From: Micropterus salmoides
Taxonomy: Eukaryota; Chordata; Actinopteri; Centrarchiformes; Centrarchidae
DNA: 64,000 bases
Direction: 5' to 3'
Assembly (NCBI RefSeq): GCF_014851395.1
Contig: NW_024043372.1
Coordinates: 11,026,469-11,090,468 of the forward strand
The notes below the pieces were generated by a model. It saw only the letters and a list, made by a program, of their open reading frames with translations. It was not told where the DNA came from and did no database searches. This document shows positions 1 to 11,039 of this stretch, one piece after another (position 1 is the stretch's first letter; the number at the start of each line of letters is the position of its first letter). The translations under genes were made by a program, and so were the position numbers.

Positions 1-2040
1 CGCGGTAGCATTTGCATTTGCATCATATTTGGATGAGGTACAATCGAAGTGTTTTTTTCACTATTCTTTTCTTGATTATGCATGCAGTGCCTGAAGAGCT
101 CACATGCTGAATATGATATTCCAAGATATTCCAAACATTTTTATGTTTGTATGAATGCAAGTTTCCTAGTTCTGGTAAACAATGTAAAGGTCACATTATA
201 GAATGTATAATGCATGGATCATAGCATTTGTCATAGTGCCTGATTCTAGGAAATGAACATTTTAGCAATTATTTAGTTTAATAAGTTGTTTAAGAACACA
301 ATGAGGGTTAGTGATAAGGGTAAAAAGTTTTTGGCAACTTTGCTGAAGGTAATTCAAGAATTTCTTTTCAAACTTCTGCCTGATTCTACTCATGCCTCCT
401 ACATAATCCTCTTGGAGGTGGAGTCATTGGTGCCCCAGACCATTTATTTACATTTTAATACATAATGTGCAGGACACAAATTCATTAATTAAAACATGGG
501 AGCTGCCACAACCATAGTCTTTTACAGCTGACATTTTTTCCCTGTCATGGATTCACACCAGACACTTGTTATTCATAACATTGCCTCTGGACACACCCAC
601 TCAGTATTTGCCAGAACTCATTTTCTAGCAAAACAAGGTTCAAGAAAACATTACCAAAGATAAAATTGTTTTCTTCTGCATTTATTGGACTCAAATATAG
701 AATTCTCCAACATCATTAAAATCTCACTCTATTTTCAGTCTCTTTGCAGATATAACTTTGATTTTGAATCGTGTTTATAGAGGTAGACAAGAAAGAGTTG
801 ATACCAATTTAATTGTAGGCTGTGTTATCTTTTTCTTGTTTTAAAGGTGTGCCTCAAACCCAACTTTAATCATTCAGAAGACAGGCAATATATTTAAATG
901 GTTGTTTTATAAGTTGCTTGCTAAACTTGATTTGAAATGTAGGGAGTGAAATGAAATGGTGGAGCCCAGAGGCGACACAGACTCTGTGAAAAGGGCCAGT
1001 GATCAACTTGTGTATATAAATAAATATTCAAATAAATGTATTTTCTACTGTGGTTTCAGGGCATCTGATGTGTGGTCCCTCAACTTTTACTGTCATAATC
1101 AATGATCTACTATCAGAGCCAAATATCAAGATAATCTATGGCTTTCTGTTTATTAAAAAAAATCACATGAAGGGGGAAGGACACATATGCTCTTTTGTGA
1201 TATCTATCTATTCAACCATATAGAGTAGAGTTTAAACCATCCTTCACCACCGGCAGGCTCTGATAATGAAGACACTCATCCCCCGAGGAGCTTCCATCTT
1301 TGCTGTCCTGTCTAAGAGCAAATCACAAACACAGCTGAAGGACGCATTCCCATCTCCTCCCAGCCACACAGCCGTTGCTGTCACTGGACTGAGAGATAAC
1401 TGGCTTTTACCAAGCCTGTCCTTTATGTGAATGTCAAAGTATCCATGCAGGGGGCATGACACACCAGCATGAGCCACTGTAGTCTGCAACCAACCCTGCC
1501 TCAGTGGTGAACTACCTCAGACGAGGTAGTGCTTTCTCACCTTCCTATTGTATCTTGGCCAAATGCAGAGTCTGTAGGGTAAAGTCTTACTCTGCAGGGG
1601 AAAAATTCTGGGTTCTGGGTTTCTCCTTGCATGAACAGCTATTATTATACGTACACTTATGCACTTCATCATCTGTTACAGATGGTGCAGTAAGAGGCCA
1701 AGACACTCATCTTTCACAGCTCTTTTCATCTTAAACTCAGGTTGTTGATTTGGACTCAGATTGCTCTGTGAGCGGTGACACTGTATGTGTCACTTCATCT
1801 AAATTCCTCTGTACAGCCAAGCCAGTCACCAGAGAGGAAGTCAGACTTCAGTGGATGGAATTAATTGCTTAACCTCTGCAAAATCAGCTTCCAATAAATT
1901 ACATGGGGAAATGACTGATCACATACATCATGTTCATATCATCAGAGGTTTGTCATACCTAAACAGATTTCAGCGTATGCAATCAAATGCAGTAAGGCTG
2001 TATCATGCAGCTGTGTGTTCAAGTGCACTATACTGCTACA
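1..2040. other. Non-coding flank, no gene recognised
   Basis: AT-rich sequence with many stops in all frames. The two longest open frames here (81 and 76 codons) have no recognisable domain, no splice-site context and no repeat-family match that I can see. It ends exactly where the Tc1/mariner terminal repeat begins. Confidence 0.6.
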
Positions 2041-2071
2041 TACACTCACCTAAAGGATTATTAGGAACACC
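2041..2071 (+). repeat. Left terminal inverted repeat of Tc1/mariner element
   Basis: 31 bases starting TACACTCACCTAAAGG; the reverse complement is found without mismatch at 3236-3266. The transposase stop codon (TAA on the minus strand, 2061-2063) lies inside this repeat. Confidence 0.92.
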
Positions 2072-3116
2072 ATACTAATACTGTGTTTGACCCCTCTTTC
2101 GCCTTTAGAACTGCCTTAATTCTACGTGGCATTGATTCAACAAGGTGCTGAAAGCAGTCTTTAGAAATGTTGGCCCATATTGATAGGATAGCATCTTGCA
2201 GTTGATGGAGATTTGTGGGATGCACATCCAGGGCACGAAGCTCCCGTTCCACCACATTCCAAAGATGCTCTATTGGGTTGAGATCTGGTGACTGTGGGGG
2301 CCATTTTAGTACAGTGAACTCATTGTCATGTTCAAGAAACCAATTTGAAATGATTCGAGCTTTGTGACATGGCGCATTATCCTGCTGGAAGTAGCCATCA
2401 GAGGATGGGTACATGGTGGCCATAAAGGGATGGACATGGTCAGAAACAATGCTCAGGTAGGCCGTGGCATTTAAACGATGCCCAATTGGCACTAAGGGGC
2501 CTAAAGTGTACCAAGAAAACATCCCCCACACCATTACACCACCACCACCAGCCTGCACAGTGGTAACAAGGCATGACGGATCCATGTTCTCATTCTGTTT
2601 ACGCCAAATTCTGACTCTGCCATCTGAATGTCTCAACAGAAATCGAGACTCATCAGACCAGGCAACATTTTTCCAGTCTTCAACTGTCCAATTTTGGTGA
2701 GCTCTTGCAAATTGTAGCCTCTTTTTCCTATTTGTAGTGGAGATGAGTGGTACCCGGTGGGGTCTTCTGCTGTTGTAGCCCATCCGCCTCAAGGTTGTGC
2801 TTGTTGTGGCTTCACAAATGCTTTGCTGCATACCTCGGTTGTAACGAGTGGTTATTTCAGTCAAAGTTGCTCTTCTATCAGCTTGAATCAGTCGGCCCAT
2901 TCTCCTCTGACCTCTAGCATCAACAAGGCATTTTCGCCCACAGGACTGCCGCATACTGGATGTTTTTCCCTTTTCACACCATTCTTTGTAAACCCTAGAA
3001 ATGGTTGTGCGTGAAAATCCCAGTAACTGAGCAGATTGTGAAATACTCAGACCGGCCCGTCTGGCACCAACAACCATGCCACGCTCAAAATTGCTTAAAT
3101 CACCTTTCTTTCCCAT
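2061..3116 (-). CDS. Tc1/mariner transposase, DD36E type, intact
   Basis: Transposase of 351 residues that would bind the terminal repeats at 2041 and 3236 and cut and rejoin DNA at TA sites. Visible in order: an N-terminal helix-turn-helix DNA-binding region (about residues 8-50), a degenerate GRPR-like hook at 59-63 (CGRKC), a second helix-turn-helix region (about 70-120), then the RNase H-fold DDE domain. Catalytic residues are D155 (in AWSDESRF), D246 (in FQQDNAPCH) and E283 (in SPDLNPIEHLWN); the D155-D246 gap is 90 residues, as in Sleeping Beauty, but the D246-E283 gap is 36 rather than 34. A glycine-rich stretch (GGGGVMVWG) is at 190-198. There is no frameshift or internal stop, and the length is normal for the family. 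The ATG at 3114-3116 is the only sensible start. The stop sits in the left terminal repeat. Activity is untested. Confidence 0.92.
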   Translation of the reverse strand: MGKKGDLSNFERGMVVGARRAGLSISQSAQLLGFSRTTISRVYKEWCEKGKTSSMRQSCGRKCLVDARGQRRMGRLIQADRRATLTEITTRYNRGMQQSICEATTSTTLRRMGYNSRRPHRVPLISTTNRKKRLQFARAHQNWTVEDWKNVAWSDESRFLLRHSDGRVRIWRKQNENMDPSCLVTTVQAGGGGVMVWGMFSWYTLGPLVPIGHRLNATAYLSIVSDHVHPFMATMYPSSDGYFQQDNAPCHKARIISNWFLEHDNEFTVLKWPPQSPDLNPIEHLWNVVERELRALDVHPTNLHQLQDAILSIWANISKDCFQHLVESMPRRIKAVLKAKEGSNTVLVWCS

Positions 3117-3235
3117 TCTGACATTCAGTTTGGAGTTCAGGAGATTGTCTTGACCAGGACCACACCCCTAAATGCATTGAAGCAACTGCCATGTGATTGG
3201 TTGATTAGATAATTGCATTAATGAGAAATTGAACA

Positions 3236-3266
3236 GGTGTTCCTAATAATCCTTTAGGTGAGTGTA
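3236..3266 (-). repeat. Right terminal inverted repeat of Tc1/mariner element
   Basis: Exact reverse complement of the left repeat, ending CCTTTAGGTGAGTGTA. It lies about 120 bases upstream of the transposase start, so this is the promoter-side end. Confidence 0.92.
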
Positions 3267-3284
3267 TATAGCAATTGTAGTAAT

Positions 3285-3425
3285 GAATACATTTATCTGA
3301 CACTTTTATCCAAAGCAACTTACAATTAGGGGTTAAGTGACTTGCTCAGGGACACAATGGTGGATTGAACCCGGGTCTCTCACACCAAAGGTATAGTCTT
3401 ATGCATTGCGCCATCACAACACAAT
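3285..3425. repeat. Teleost LINE/SINE-like 3'-tail repeat
   Basis: Contains the fish repeat motif ATTTATCTGACACTTTTATC followed by CAAAGCAACTTACAATT, then GGGTTAAGTGACTTGCTCAG and a GAACCCGGGTCTC segment. The first part resembles the reverse-complemented 3' end of the LINE at 35,446-35,990. The superfamily of the second part is uncertain. Confidence 0.6.
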
Positions 3426-3429
3426 AAAT

Positions 3430-5755
3430 GTAATGTTTCAGTAAAGGGAAAGATTAGGAAAGGACAAATATCAAATCCCACTTTCTTTAAAAAGTTATTT
3501 CAGCCATACTCAGTTGATATTGTAAGAAATGATTTAAGCTCCATCTCTGCAGCTCTGAATATCACTGACTTTGCAATTCATCTAATGAAGAAATAAAAAT
3601 AAATGCGTCAGGCCAATCCTATAGTCACATTCATGCTAACAACATGCTGTGTGGATGAATGGTGAAGTAAATAAAAGCACTGGCTATAGTTCCTATTCTC
3701 ACAGTCATTTTGTCAGTTTGAGGGTATATCCCTGGTTTCAAGCCACTGGAACGATGGTAAAGCAAAAGAGTGGAGGGAGACGCAAAGATTATAGTAATAT
3801 TCCACTGAGAGTTGTTCAGAAGTGGTAGAGTATATTCATGGTAAGTGAGGCTGTAAAATCCTCTGACTTTAGCTGACCCCTCTGTCTGGTAATAAATATT
3901 TTAAAATATGGACACTGGAGGTCATTTCTAAAGTATGTATGAATTTACATTCCTTGTGACAGTGTTATAAAACACCACCACCAAGAAGCTTCATCGTCAC
4001 GTATTGTCTAAGCTGTGCATGAATTTGAATGCTGAGTTTACTGTGAAAAGTAAATTACCTTTTCAGTCAGATTCACATTTTTACATCTACGCCTGATGCA
4101 AACACACACATTGCTGTTTAATGTAAACGCACATACTTTACAGGTATACAAATACATTAGTTTTAACAGAGGAGCCTACTGAAGGCAGCAAACCATAGGT
4201 GGAAACACAAACCCAAGGTAAATGGCATCTTTCATTTTATGAGCCCACCTTGAATTAATCCCATTTAAGGGTTTAGCTACACTTTGCACAGCAGTATTCA
4301 CTCAAACTAATCCACATCACACCCACGTATTTTGCACACAGAGGCTTGTGTGCATGGGTGCAGATACACACGCATGCTGTCACACCCACACATACACATA
4401 CATGTAAACTAACACTCACAGGTGCAATTTCTCTTATGCAACCAAGACACCAAATAATGGAAAAATATGGGTAATCTGCTTTAAGAGGTATTCCAGTTTA
4501 TCTGTGAGAAAGAAAAAAATATATCTGGACCGTCTCTTGTCATAGTCAATAGCATCTACTAGTAGATATTCTTTGGTGAGACATATGTGATAAAAAGACC
4601 CTCCCTGTGGCCCTCACAAACACAGTCTCACAGTAGCCTTCTCCTGGACAATGTGACATTAAAAACTATCAACAAAGATTATTTCTGTCCTCTTTCTATT
4701 TTCTTCTCATGAATATTCAGCAGTTGAGTATTCTTGTCTTCTGTGAGTGAAAGTACAGGTGGATAAGAATCTGTACATGAAACACAAATGAATGAAAGAG
4801 TAGCATGACTGTCTCCAGGGCTCTATATCCCCACCTTCAGAATCAACACAGCCTCAGGGCAAAATGAGTGAGAGCTGCAGATTTGAGGAGTGCAAAGGAA
4901 GCTAAGAGGCACTCAGTAAATACTCAAGGTTAGGTTTCATCTTATCCCCTAAACATACATTCACTGTGAATATGGAGTAGGTAGTATGATGTGTTACAGA
5001 AGCCATCTTCTGACCGCTATCATAGTAATGCATTGTACACTAGCAATAAATTATTAACACCATTAAATCGCCATCCTGCCTCCATGTTGTCATTTACTTC
5101 AGTACAGTATATGTGTATATATGTATTTTCAGATAATGAAATGGTTTCATACAGAAAATTTAAAATATATGGGTTTTACACAGAAGCATCATCACACACA
5201 TTCCACAATAGGAAGTGGATGATTTAGAGACAAATAATGCTTATTGTTGCACTGACAGTTTTCAGAGAGACCATATGGATGGTTTTGAGTACTTGATGAC
5301 TATTCAGTTCTCTGCAATTCCATTACTTTTTCTACCTTCAATTGAATTCTTATAATGACACATTGAATGCCATTGAAAAGACACTAAGTGTGCTATGAAA
5401 TGCCTTTAATGCTGAGATGGATCAGCCAATTAGCCATTGAATCTCACAGCGTGTTATTCAAATTCACTAGAGAGAAATCAAAATGGAGTGTGTCAGAAAA
5501 CACTGTCATTTATTGCTACAGCCTACCTCACTATTCTGCAAAGTGGTGAATCCACTTACAGTACATCGATCATCACACATCCTCTACTGTGTGATGAAGA
5601 AAAGCAAAGTGGAGGTGATATTGTTATACATTTATAAAAAAGCAGTGAAAAATTTTACTATTCTTCCAGACTGTAGACAATCCAATTAAATAGTAGCCTA
5701 TAGTTTCAAAATCCACACACATGTAGAGGGAACACTTTCATCTACTTTAAAGTAG
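3430..5755. other. Non-coding stretch, nothing recognised
   Basis: No gene, RNA or repeat family recognised. There is a CA-rich patch at about 4330-4410. Open frames are at most 78 codons and lack any domain. Confidence 0.5.
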
Positions 5756-5759
5756 TCTA

Positions 5760-5930
5760 GGTGTGTTTGTCAATGTTTTGGTTTTGTGTTCTCTATTCTT
5801 CTTTTTTCAGTCTTTCTTTGGTATGTTGTTGTGTTTCATTCTCATTTTGCCATTTCCCCATGTTTACTAGTTGTTGATTAATTTCCTTCCCCTGTGTTTT
5901 TGTGTTCCCGGCTGTTGCATGCTATGTTAC
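5760..5930 (+). repeat. Retroelement-like repeat, left part (split by hAT element)
   Basis: T- and GTT-rich text (TGTGTTTGTCAATGTTTTGG and onwards) of a kind common in teleost genomes. It appears to resume at about 8935 with CACCTGTTCACTCCCTCCCT. The hAT-type element starting at 5931 sits between the two parts. Family not assigned. Confidence 0.45.
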
Positions 5931-6479
5931 CAGTGTTGGGCAAGAAATTGTAATAGGTTACTAGTTAGGTTATTAATATTATTATTTAAAAAGTAATAAT
6001 ATTACTTTACTTATTACTGAGTGATAAAAGCAACTAGTTACATTACTCGTTACGTTACTATATTACTTTCACTACCACCCCCCTTCCCCTCAAAAACAAA
6101 GTAGTCTCTCATGACTTTTTAACTAATATCATATTCATAACAGCAGCAAGATGAATGTTCTCTTACAAAACACACGTTTCTTAACGCCACCAGCTAAAAT
6201 AAAAAATAAAGCAATCCCGACTTTTGAACTACTGTTTTTCTGCACATGTATGTATAAGAGCAGTATTCAGTATTTTTACAAAATGTTACGTTGCTTAATG
6301 CCACCCTGTCTCGACGAGTCCAAGCATCACTGGCAGTAGCGGCTGGGGTTTCTTTCTGTAGGCTAAGTTTTATGTTGCTGTGCTCCTTTAGCAGATGCTT
6401 CAATAAATTTAATGTAGAATTGTTTGCGGTTGAAACTTTTTTGCTGGTCGCACAAAGTTTACAACAGACAACAATGTAC

Positions 6480-7950
6480 AGCCTCTCCTCCTTCTCCCTT
6501 CTGGACACGGCTCAAGACGTTAAGTTTGTTACCAGAGCCAAGACCTCCACTTGTTCACTTGACCCCATCCCTATAATCCTGGTCATGGCATGCCTCCCTA
6601 CCCTCTGTCCCATCATGGTAGACATCATAAATACCTCTTTGGTATCTGGCTTAGTACCCTCTTGCTTCAAAACCGCTGCCGTTACCCCTATTCTCAAAAA
6701 GCCCAGTTTGGACTTGGATGACCTCAATAACTACCGTCCAATGTCCAAACCTCCCTTCCTGAGTAAAATCCTGGAAAGAGTAGTCGCTGCCCAACTTCTT
6801 CGACACATGTCCCACTATGATCACTATGAACCCCTTCAATCTGGCTTCAGAGCAACCACAGCACTGAGGCCACTCTCATTAAAATCAGTGACCTCATCAC
6901 CGTTGATTCTGGCCATATCAACATCCTCATTTTTCTATAACTCTCAGCAGCCTTTGACACAGTTTCCCATACCATCTTTCTCAATTGTCTATCTTAATGT
7001 GTAGGCCTCACTGGTTCAGCACTCTCCCGGCTCCAGTCATCACTCTAATAGGGAACAATTCATCACCTTCAGAGTCTCTAGTTCCCTCCCGGCCCCAGTC
7101 AAACAAGGTGTGCCTGTGGTTCTGTGCTTGGACCCCTCCTTTTCGCCATTTACATGCTCCCCCTTGGCCAGATAATATGCCACCATGGTCTTAGTTTCCA
7201 CTGTTATGCTGATGACACACAGCTGTATCTTAGCACCAAACCATCCACTCAGCTTCCCCTCTGTCACTTGTTAACTGTCTGAATGAAATAAAAACCTGGA
7301 TGTCATCTAACCTACTCAATCCTAAGCCGCTGCTCCAGTGGGTAGGTGATCTACTCCTCAAAGTGGATGGTTGCTCCATCTTCTCATCCCAAGAAGTCTG
7401 CAACCTTGGTGTCATTTTGGACTCCACCCTCTCATTCCAGTCACATGTCAAACTCATTACCAAGTCTGCCTTCTACCACCTCAAATCTCCAGACTTTGAC
7501 CTTTACTCTCAGACTCAGAGTCACTCATCCATGCCTTCATCACCTCCCGCTTGGACTACTGCAGTGGTGTCCTGTATGGGGTACCCAGCAAGGTCCTGGA
7601 CAGGGTGCAATATGTACAGAACTCGACTGCCAGGGTTCTCACTCACACTAGGCCGTGGCAGCACATCACCCCAATCCCCACTCAGCTTCACTGGCACTCA
7701 AATTTCGCATCACCTGCAAAATCGTCCTCCATGCCACTGCCCCCAGTACCTACTGGACCTTCTATACCTCTACAGCACCTCACAGAACTTGCGGTCCACC
7801 GACAAAAGCTTGCTCTCTGTCCCCCACACCAGACTCCAGACTTTTGGGGACAGAGCCTTCAGCGTTGAAGCCCCACTCTCTGGAGCTCCATCCCCACAGA
7901 GAGCCAAAATGCTCCCTCTCTGGACACTTTCAAAGATCTACTAAAAACCC
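6480..7950 (+). pseudogene. L2-type LINE reverse transcriptase, frameshifted remnant
   Basis: Originally encoded the LINE reverse transcriptase that copies element RNA into chromosomal breaks. The first readable block is at about 6530-6870 and includes SLDPIPIILVMACLP, VPSCFKTAAVTPILKKPS, LNNYRPMS and PLQSGFRATTAL, motifs of the fingers/palm region. The frame then shifts; a palm block with the catalytic YADDTQLYL is readable at 7202-7231, and a C-terminal block (WTTAVVSCMGYP, then LPLWTLSKIY in other frames) runs to about 7950. No endonuclease domain is present, as expected for a 5'-truncated copy. Several stops and frameshifts make it inactive. Assignment to L2 rests on the RT motifs and the 3' end; CR1 is a close alternative. 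Confidence 0.8.
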
Positions 7951-8071
7951 ACCTCTTTACCAAGGTATTCAATCCAGAATGACCTTATTTTGTTGTTCTG
8001 TTGTTTGTTGTGTCTCTGTAGTTATGTGTAAAGCGTCCTTGGGTCCCATGAAAGGCACTATAAAAATGTAA

Positions 8072-8072
<1 letters not shown>

Positions 8073-8105
<33 letters not shown>
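8073..8105 (+). repeat. (ATT)n tail of L2 LINE
   Basis: About eleven ATT units ending the L2 copy, typical of that LINE group's 3' tail. Confidence 0.9.
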
Positions 8106-8109
<4 letters not shown>

Positions 8110-8215
8110 TATTTGCATGTTAGACTTTGACACAATGATGGCAATACTTACATCTATGGAAAGAACGCCTCTCTCCCTCGTTCTCCATTCTGCCTTTAGC
8201 TTTTTCGCTAACAGC

Positions 8216-8771
8216 CAGTGTTGGGCAAGTTACTCAGTAATTGTAATGTATTAGTAGTTACTTATTACTCCTTAAAAAAGTAATATTATTACTTTACTTG
8301 TTACTGGGTGATAAAAGTAACTACTTACGTTACTAGTTACGTTAATATATTACTTTCCAGTGTTTCCCACAGAATGACAGAATGATCTTTCTGTAAGTTT
8401 GACGCTGCTGTGCTGCTTCTGCAAATGTTTCAATAAAAGATCTTAGATCTTAGACTGTGACACAATAATGGCAGTAGCTACTTACAGCGGTGGAAAGAAC
8501 ACCTCTCTCCCTTGTTCTCCATTCCTCCTTTAGTGTTTCAGCGGACATTAACAACAAAGTCTGGTGCCGCTGAGCTGCCGCACAGTCGTGGATTTACATC
8601 AAAGATGGTGTGTTCAGTAACGAGTAACGCAGTGTTACTTGTCTTAGTAACTAGTAATAATATTACCGTTTTAGAAAAGTAATTAGTTACACTACTTAGT
8701 TACTGGGAAAAGTAATATTATTACAGTAACTAGTATCTATGATACTAGTATCACGTTACTGCCCAACACTG
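8216..8771. mobile_element. Inner hAT-type MITE with perfect 8-bp target duplication
   Basis: Starts CAGTGTTGGGCA and ends TGCCCAACACTG (12-base terminal inverted repeats). The flanks are CTAACAGC at 8208-8215 and CTAACAGC at 8772-8779, a perfect 8-base duplication as expected for hAT transposition. Inside it is a non-coding copy of the family that also surrounds it. The short palindrome ACTAGTATC-TAT-GATACTAGT lies near the right end. Confidence 0.88.
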
Positions 8772-8934
8772 CTAACAGCTGACTTGAACAACATAAGGTC
8801 CGGTGCCACTGACCTTCAATGCAGTCGCACATTCACGTCACGGATGGTGCGTTCAGTAACGCAGTAACGCAGCGTTACTTGGATTAGTAAAGTTAAAATT
8901 ATTACTGCTTTGGAAAAGTACTCCGTTACACTAC

Positions 8935-9300
8935 TACTACTTTCACCTGTTCACTCCCTCCCTGTTTGTTTGCCCTGGTATTTGAGTCCTCAGTTCTGTT
9001 CTGTCTTTGTTACGTCCTTGTCATCACTTGAGTGTTCGGCCCCTGCTCTGTTCCCTTGGCTTTTGGATCATTTCTTTGGTTTTTTAGACTACTCTGCTCT
9101 TTTAGATATACCTTTGTTTTGGACTCTTGCCTGCTGGTGTTCCCATGTAAGCCTGTTTAAGTTTAGTTAAATAAATCTCTAGAACTGGATCCTGCTCTTC
9201 CGTGTCTGCATTTGGGTTCACACCTCCGTTACCTGCAACTGCACTCAGCCTTTCTGACAGCGTTAAGGTTTGTCATGTTAGCACTTTTGGATCATCTGTG
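8935..9300 (+). repeat. Retroelement-like repeat, right part
   Basis: Text starting CACCTGTTCACTCCCTCCCTG and continuing to about TTTCTGACAGCG at 9260. The same family appears reverse-complemented at about 26,710-27,240 (shared TTCACCTGTTCACTCC and GCATTTGGGT blocks). The 86-codon open frame here is a by-product of T-rich sequence. Confidence 0.5.
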
Positions 9301-9309
9301 TCCTTCAGG

Positions 9310-10840
9310 CGTACTGGTTAATGACAAATACAAAAACAAAACAATATCTCTGCCTTGAATAAATAACAGAATCTAATCACTCTGACCAGCATTTGGTTAT
9401 TGACAATTTCATGAAATTACATCATAAGATTTGATCTTAAAGGCTTACTGAAAAGTAGTTGCAGTGCAGTGGGTTCACATAATAACTATAACATCAAGAA
9501 GTCTCTTGGAGCCCAAAATTGGACAAAAACTTTATAGTATTTTTTCTCTATGATGCCTCAACTTGAATTACTAATTGTCAAAATTTAAGAAATCTATTTG
9601 ATATGAACAAATGACCTCAAAATGGGCAACTTAAATGGCCCTCAATGGCTTTCATAATGGACAATTAGCATCTTCTGTGCCTGTTTTGTGAATCCGTTGG
9701 CTGTCTCCCCTACAGTCATGAAGCTTCAGGATTTGGCATTTGAACATGGGCCCTGGAAGACATTGGTTAATTAGTTCCTGAGGAAGGAGCAATCCATCTT
9801 CCTTAGGAAGTGATGTGTCTACTTCTGCAGCTGTGGTCAGTGCACTTTAAATTAGAATGTCTTAAACTCAGGAGACAGAAAGCAAAGTAAAATAAACAAA
9901 AAATAAAGAAGGAAAAATATTCTTTTCTTATAGGCTGCACACATCATATGCTTCCCTAACAGTGCTACTGTATTTAAAGACAAACTGAGTATGAAACTCA
10001 AGATTTGAAATAGGAACAAGATATTAGCTTCATAATTTTTATAATAATAATAATAATTTTATGTTTCCACATTTATCCAGAAACAAATCCCAAAGAGTTG
10101 ATGATCTGATTGAAAATACAGAGATTAAATTGAAACAGCCAAAGATTCTTCCTGCAGCAATGAAATTTAGCTGATTATCAAAACCTTGCCTACTATGGGT
10201 GTGTTTTCCTACACTCAGATATTTCCAGTCAGTTGGGAAAAATCATTACTATGAATGTCGCACAGCAGCATGGAAAATGTATGAATTAACTGTACGCAAG
10301 GTCAGGTCACTGTAAAAATCTCCTTAGACTAGAAAACAGAGTTTGACTATTGTGGAGCTCACCTCGCAGGAAAATGCCTTGCATGATGCAATATGGAATT
10401 AAAATAGGCCCTTGATTTATATTATCAAGATCTATGAGGAGCAAGCTTATGTACACCATACATGCATCATCGCTGTGCAGTAATATTTAATTTGTTTAAG
10501 CAATAGGAGAGTTTAAATATCCTTTATTATATGGCATTTATTTTTTAGATTTTCAAATCAACAGTTTTGCCAGGCATGACAAAGCTCTTACAGGAACAGA
10601 GCATTATGGTAAACAACCAGAATTAGGCGAAAACAGTGAATCTGTCTGTGAATGAGTTTTGTCTATTAAAAGAATGATTAGTGTGTGAATTTATTAACAA
10701 TTCTTGGACAAACATTATAACATATAATCAAAAAGACAGAAAATGGTAGTAAGCCATGCAGTTAGGTGATGACTGTTGCCTGTTGTGCGATTGTCAGGGA
10801 ATATCAGTATTAAAATGTAGATCTGAAACCTAATCTTAAT
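9310..10840. other. Non-coding stretch, nothing recognised
   Basis: AT-rich with no long open frames and no repeat family I recognise apart from a short TAA run near 10,043-10,055. Confidence 0.5.
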
Positions 10841-10848
10841 AAATATTG

Positions 10849-11031
10849 GGTAACACTTTCTATGAAGGTCATCGCTATAATGACTTAATACATTATGAAC
10901 TTTGCTATAGTGCCTAATGCATGTTTGTAAGTGATTATAACAACTGTCATAATGTCTTATGGACGCATTATATCGTGTTATAAATATATGCATATGTCAT
11001 TATAGCAATGACCTTCATAGAAAGTGTTACC
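10849..11031. mobile_element. Short MITE with 36-base terminal inverted repeats
   Basis: 183 bases beginning GGTAACACTTTCTATGAAGG and ending with its reverse complement. The two ends match over 36 bases with one mismatch. The flanks share AAATATT (10,841-10,847 and 11,032-11,038), a probable 7-base target duplication if the first G at 10,848 belongs to the element. No coding capacity. Superfamily not assigned. Confidence 0.82.
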
Positions 11032-11039
11032 AAATATTA

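Larger units (their letters stand above)
2041..3266 (-). mobile_element. Complete Tc1/mariner DD36E transposon
   Basis: A 1.2-kb element bounded by inverted repeats at 2041-2071 and 3236-3266 that are identical over 31 bases, including the TA at each outer edge (the expected TA target duplication, so the element proper is 2043-3264). It encodes one intact transposase on the minus strand. The catalytic spacing fits the DD36E group of Tc1/mariner, described in the literature as Incomer; that name rests on residue spacing, not on a search. Complete ends plus an unbroken gene suggest a relatively young insertion. Mechanism known for the superfamily: cut-and-paste through a DNA intermediate into TA dinucleotides. 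Confidence 0.9.
6475..8105 (+). mobile_element. L2-type LINE, 5'-truncated and decayed
   Basis: Reverse-transcriptase remnant followed by the classic L2 3' end: AAAGCGTCCTTGGGTCCC, GAAAGGCACTATAAAAATG and an ATT microsatellite tail. It is inserted in the outer hAT-type element. The 5' junction near 6475 is approximate. Confidence 0.85.
5931..8934. mobile_element. Outer hAT-type element, right end lost, carrying two later insertions
   Basis: Begins with CAGTGTTGGGCAAG at 5931 and continues with the TACTAGTTA/GTAATATTATTAC-rich subterminal sequence of a fish hAT-type MITE. Its internal blocks (GACACAATGATGGCAATAC, GAAAGAACGCCTCTCTCCC, GGATGGTGCGTTCAGTAACG) recur in the complete inner copy at 8216-8771, so both are the same family. 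It contains an L2 LINE piece (about 6475-8105) and the inner copy. The right end decays near 8934 without a clean CAACACTG terminus, so the exact end is uncertain. Confidence 0.65.

Noticed and set aside
2464..3014. Plus-strand frames opposite the transposase
   Set aside because: Antisense shadows of the intact transposase gene.
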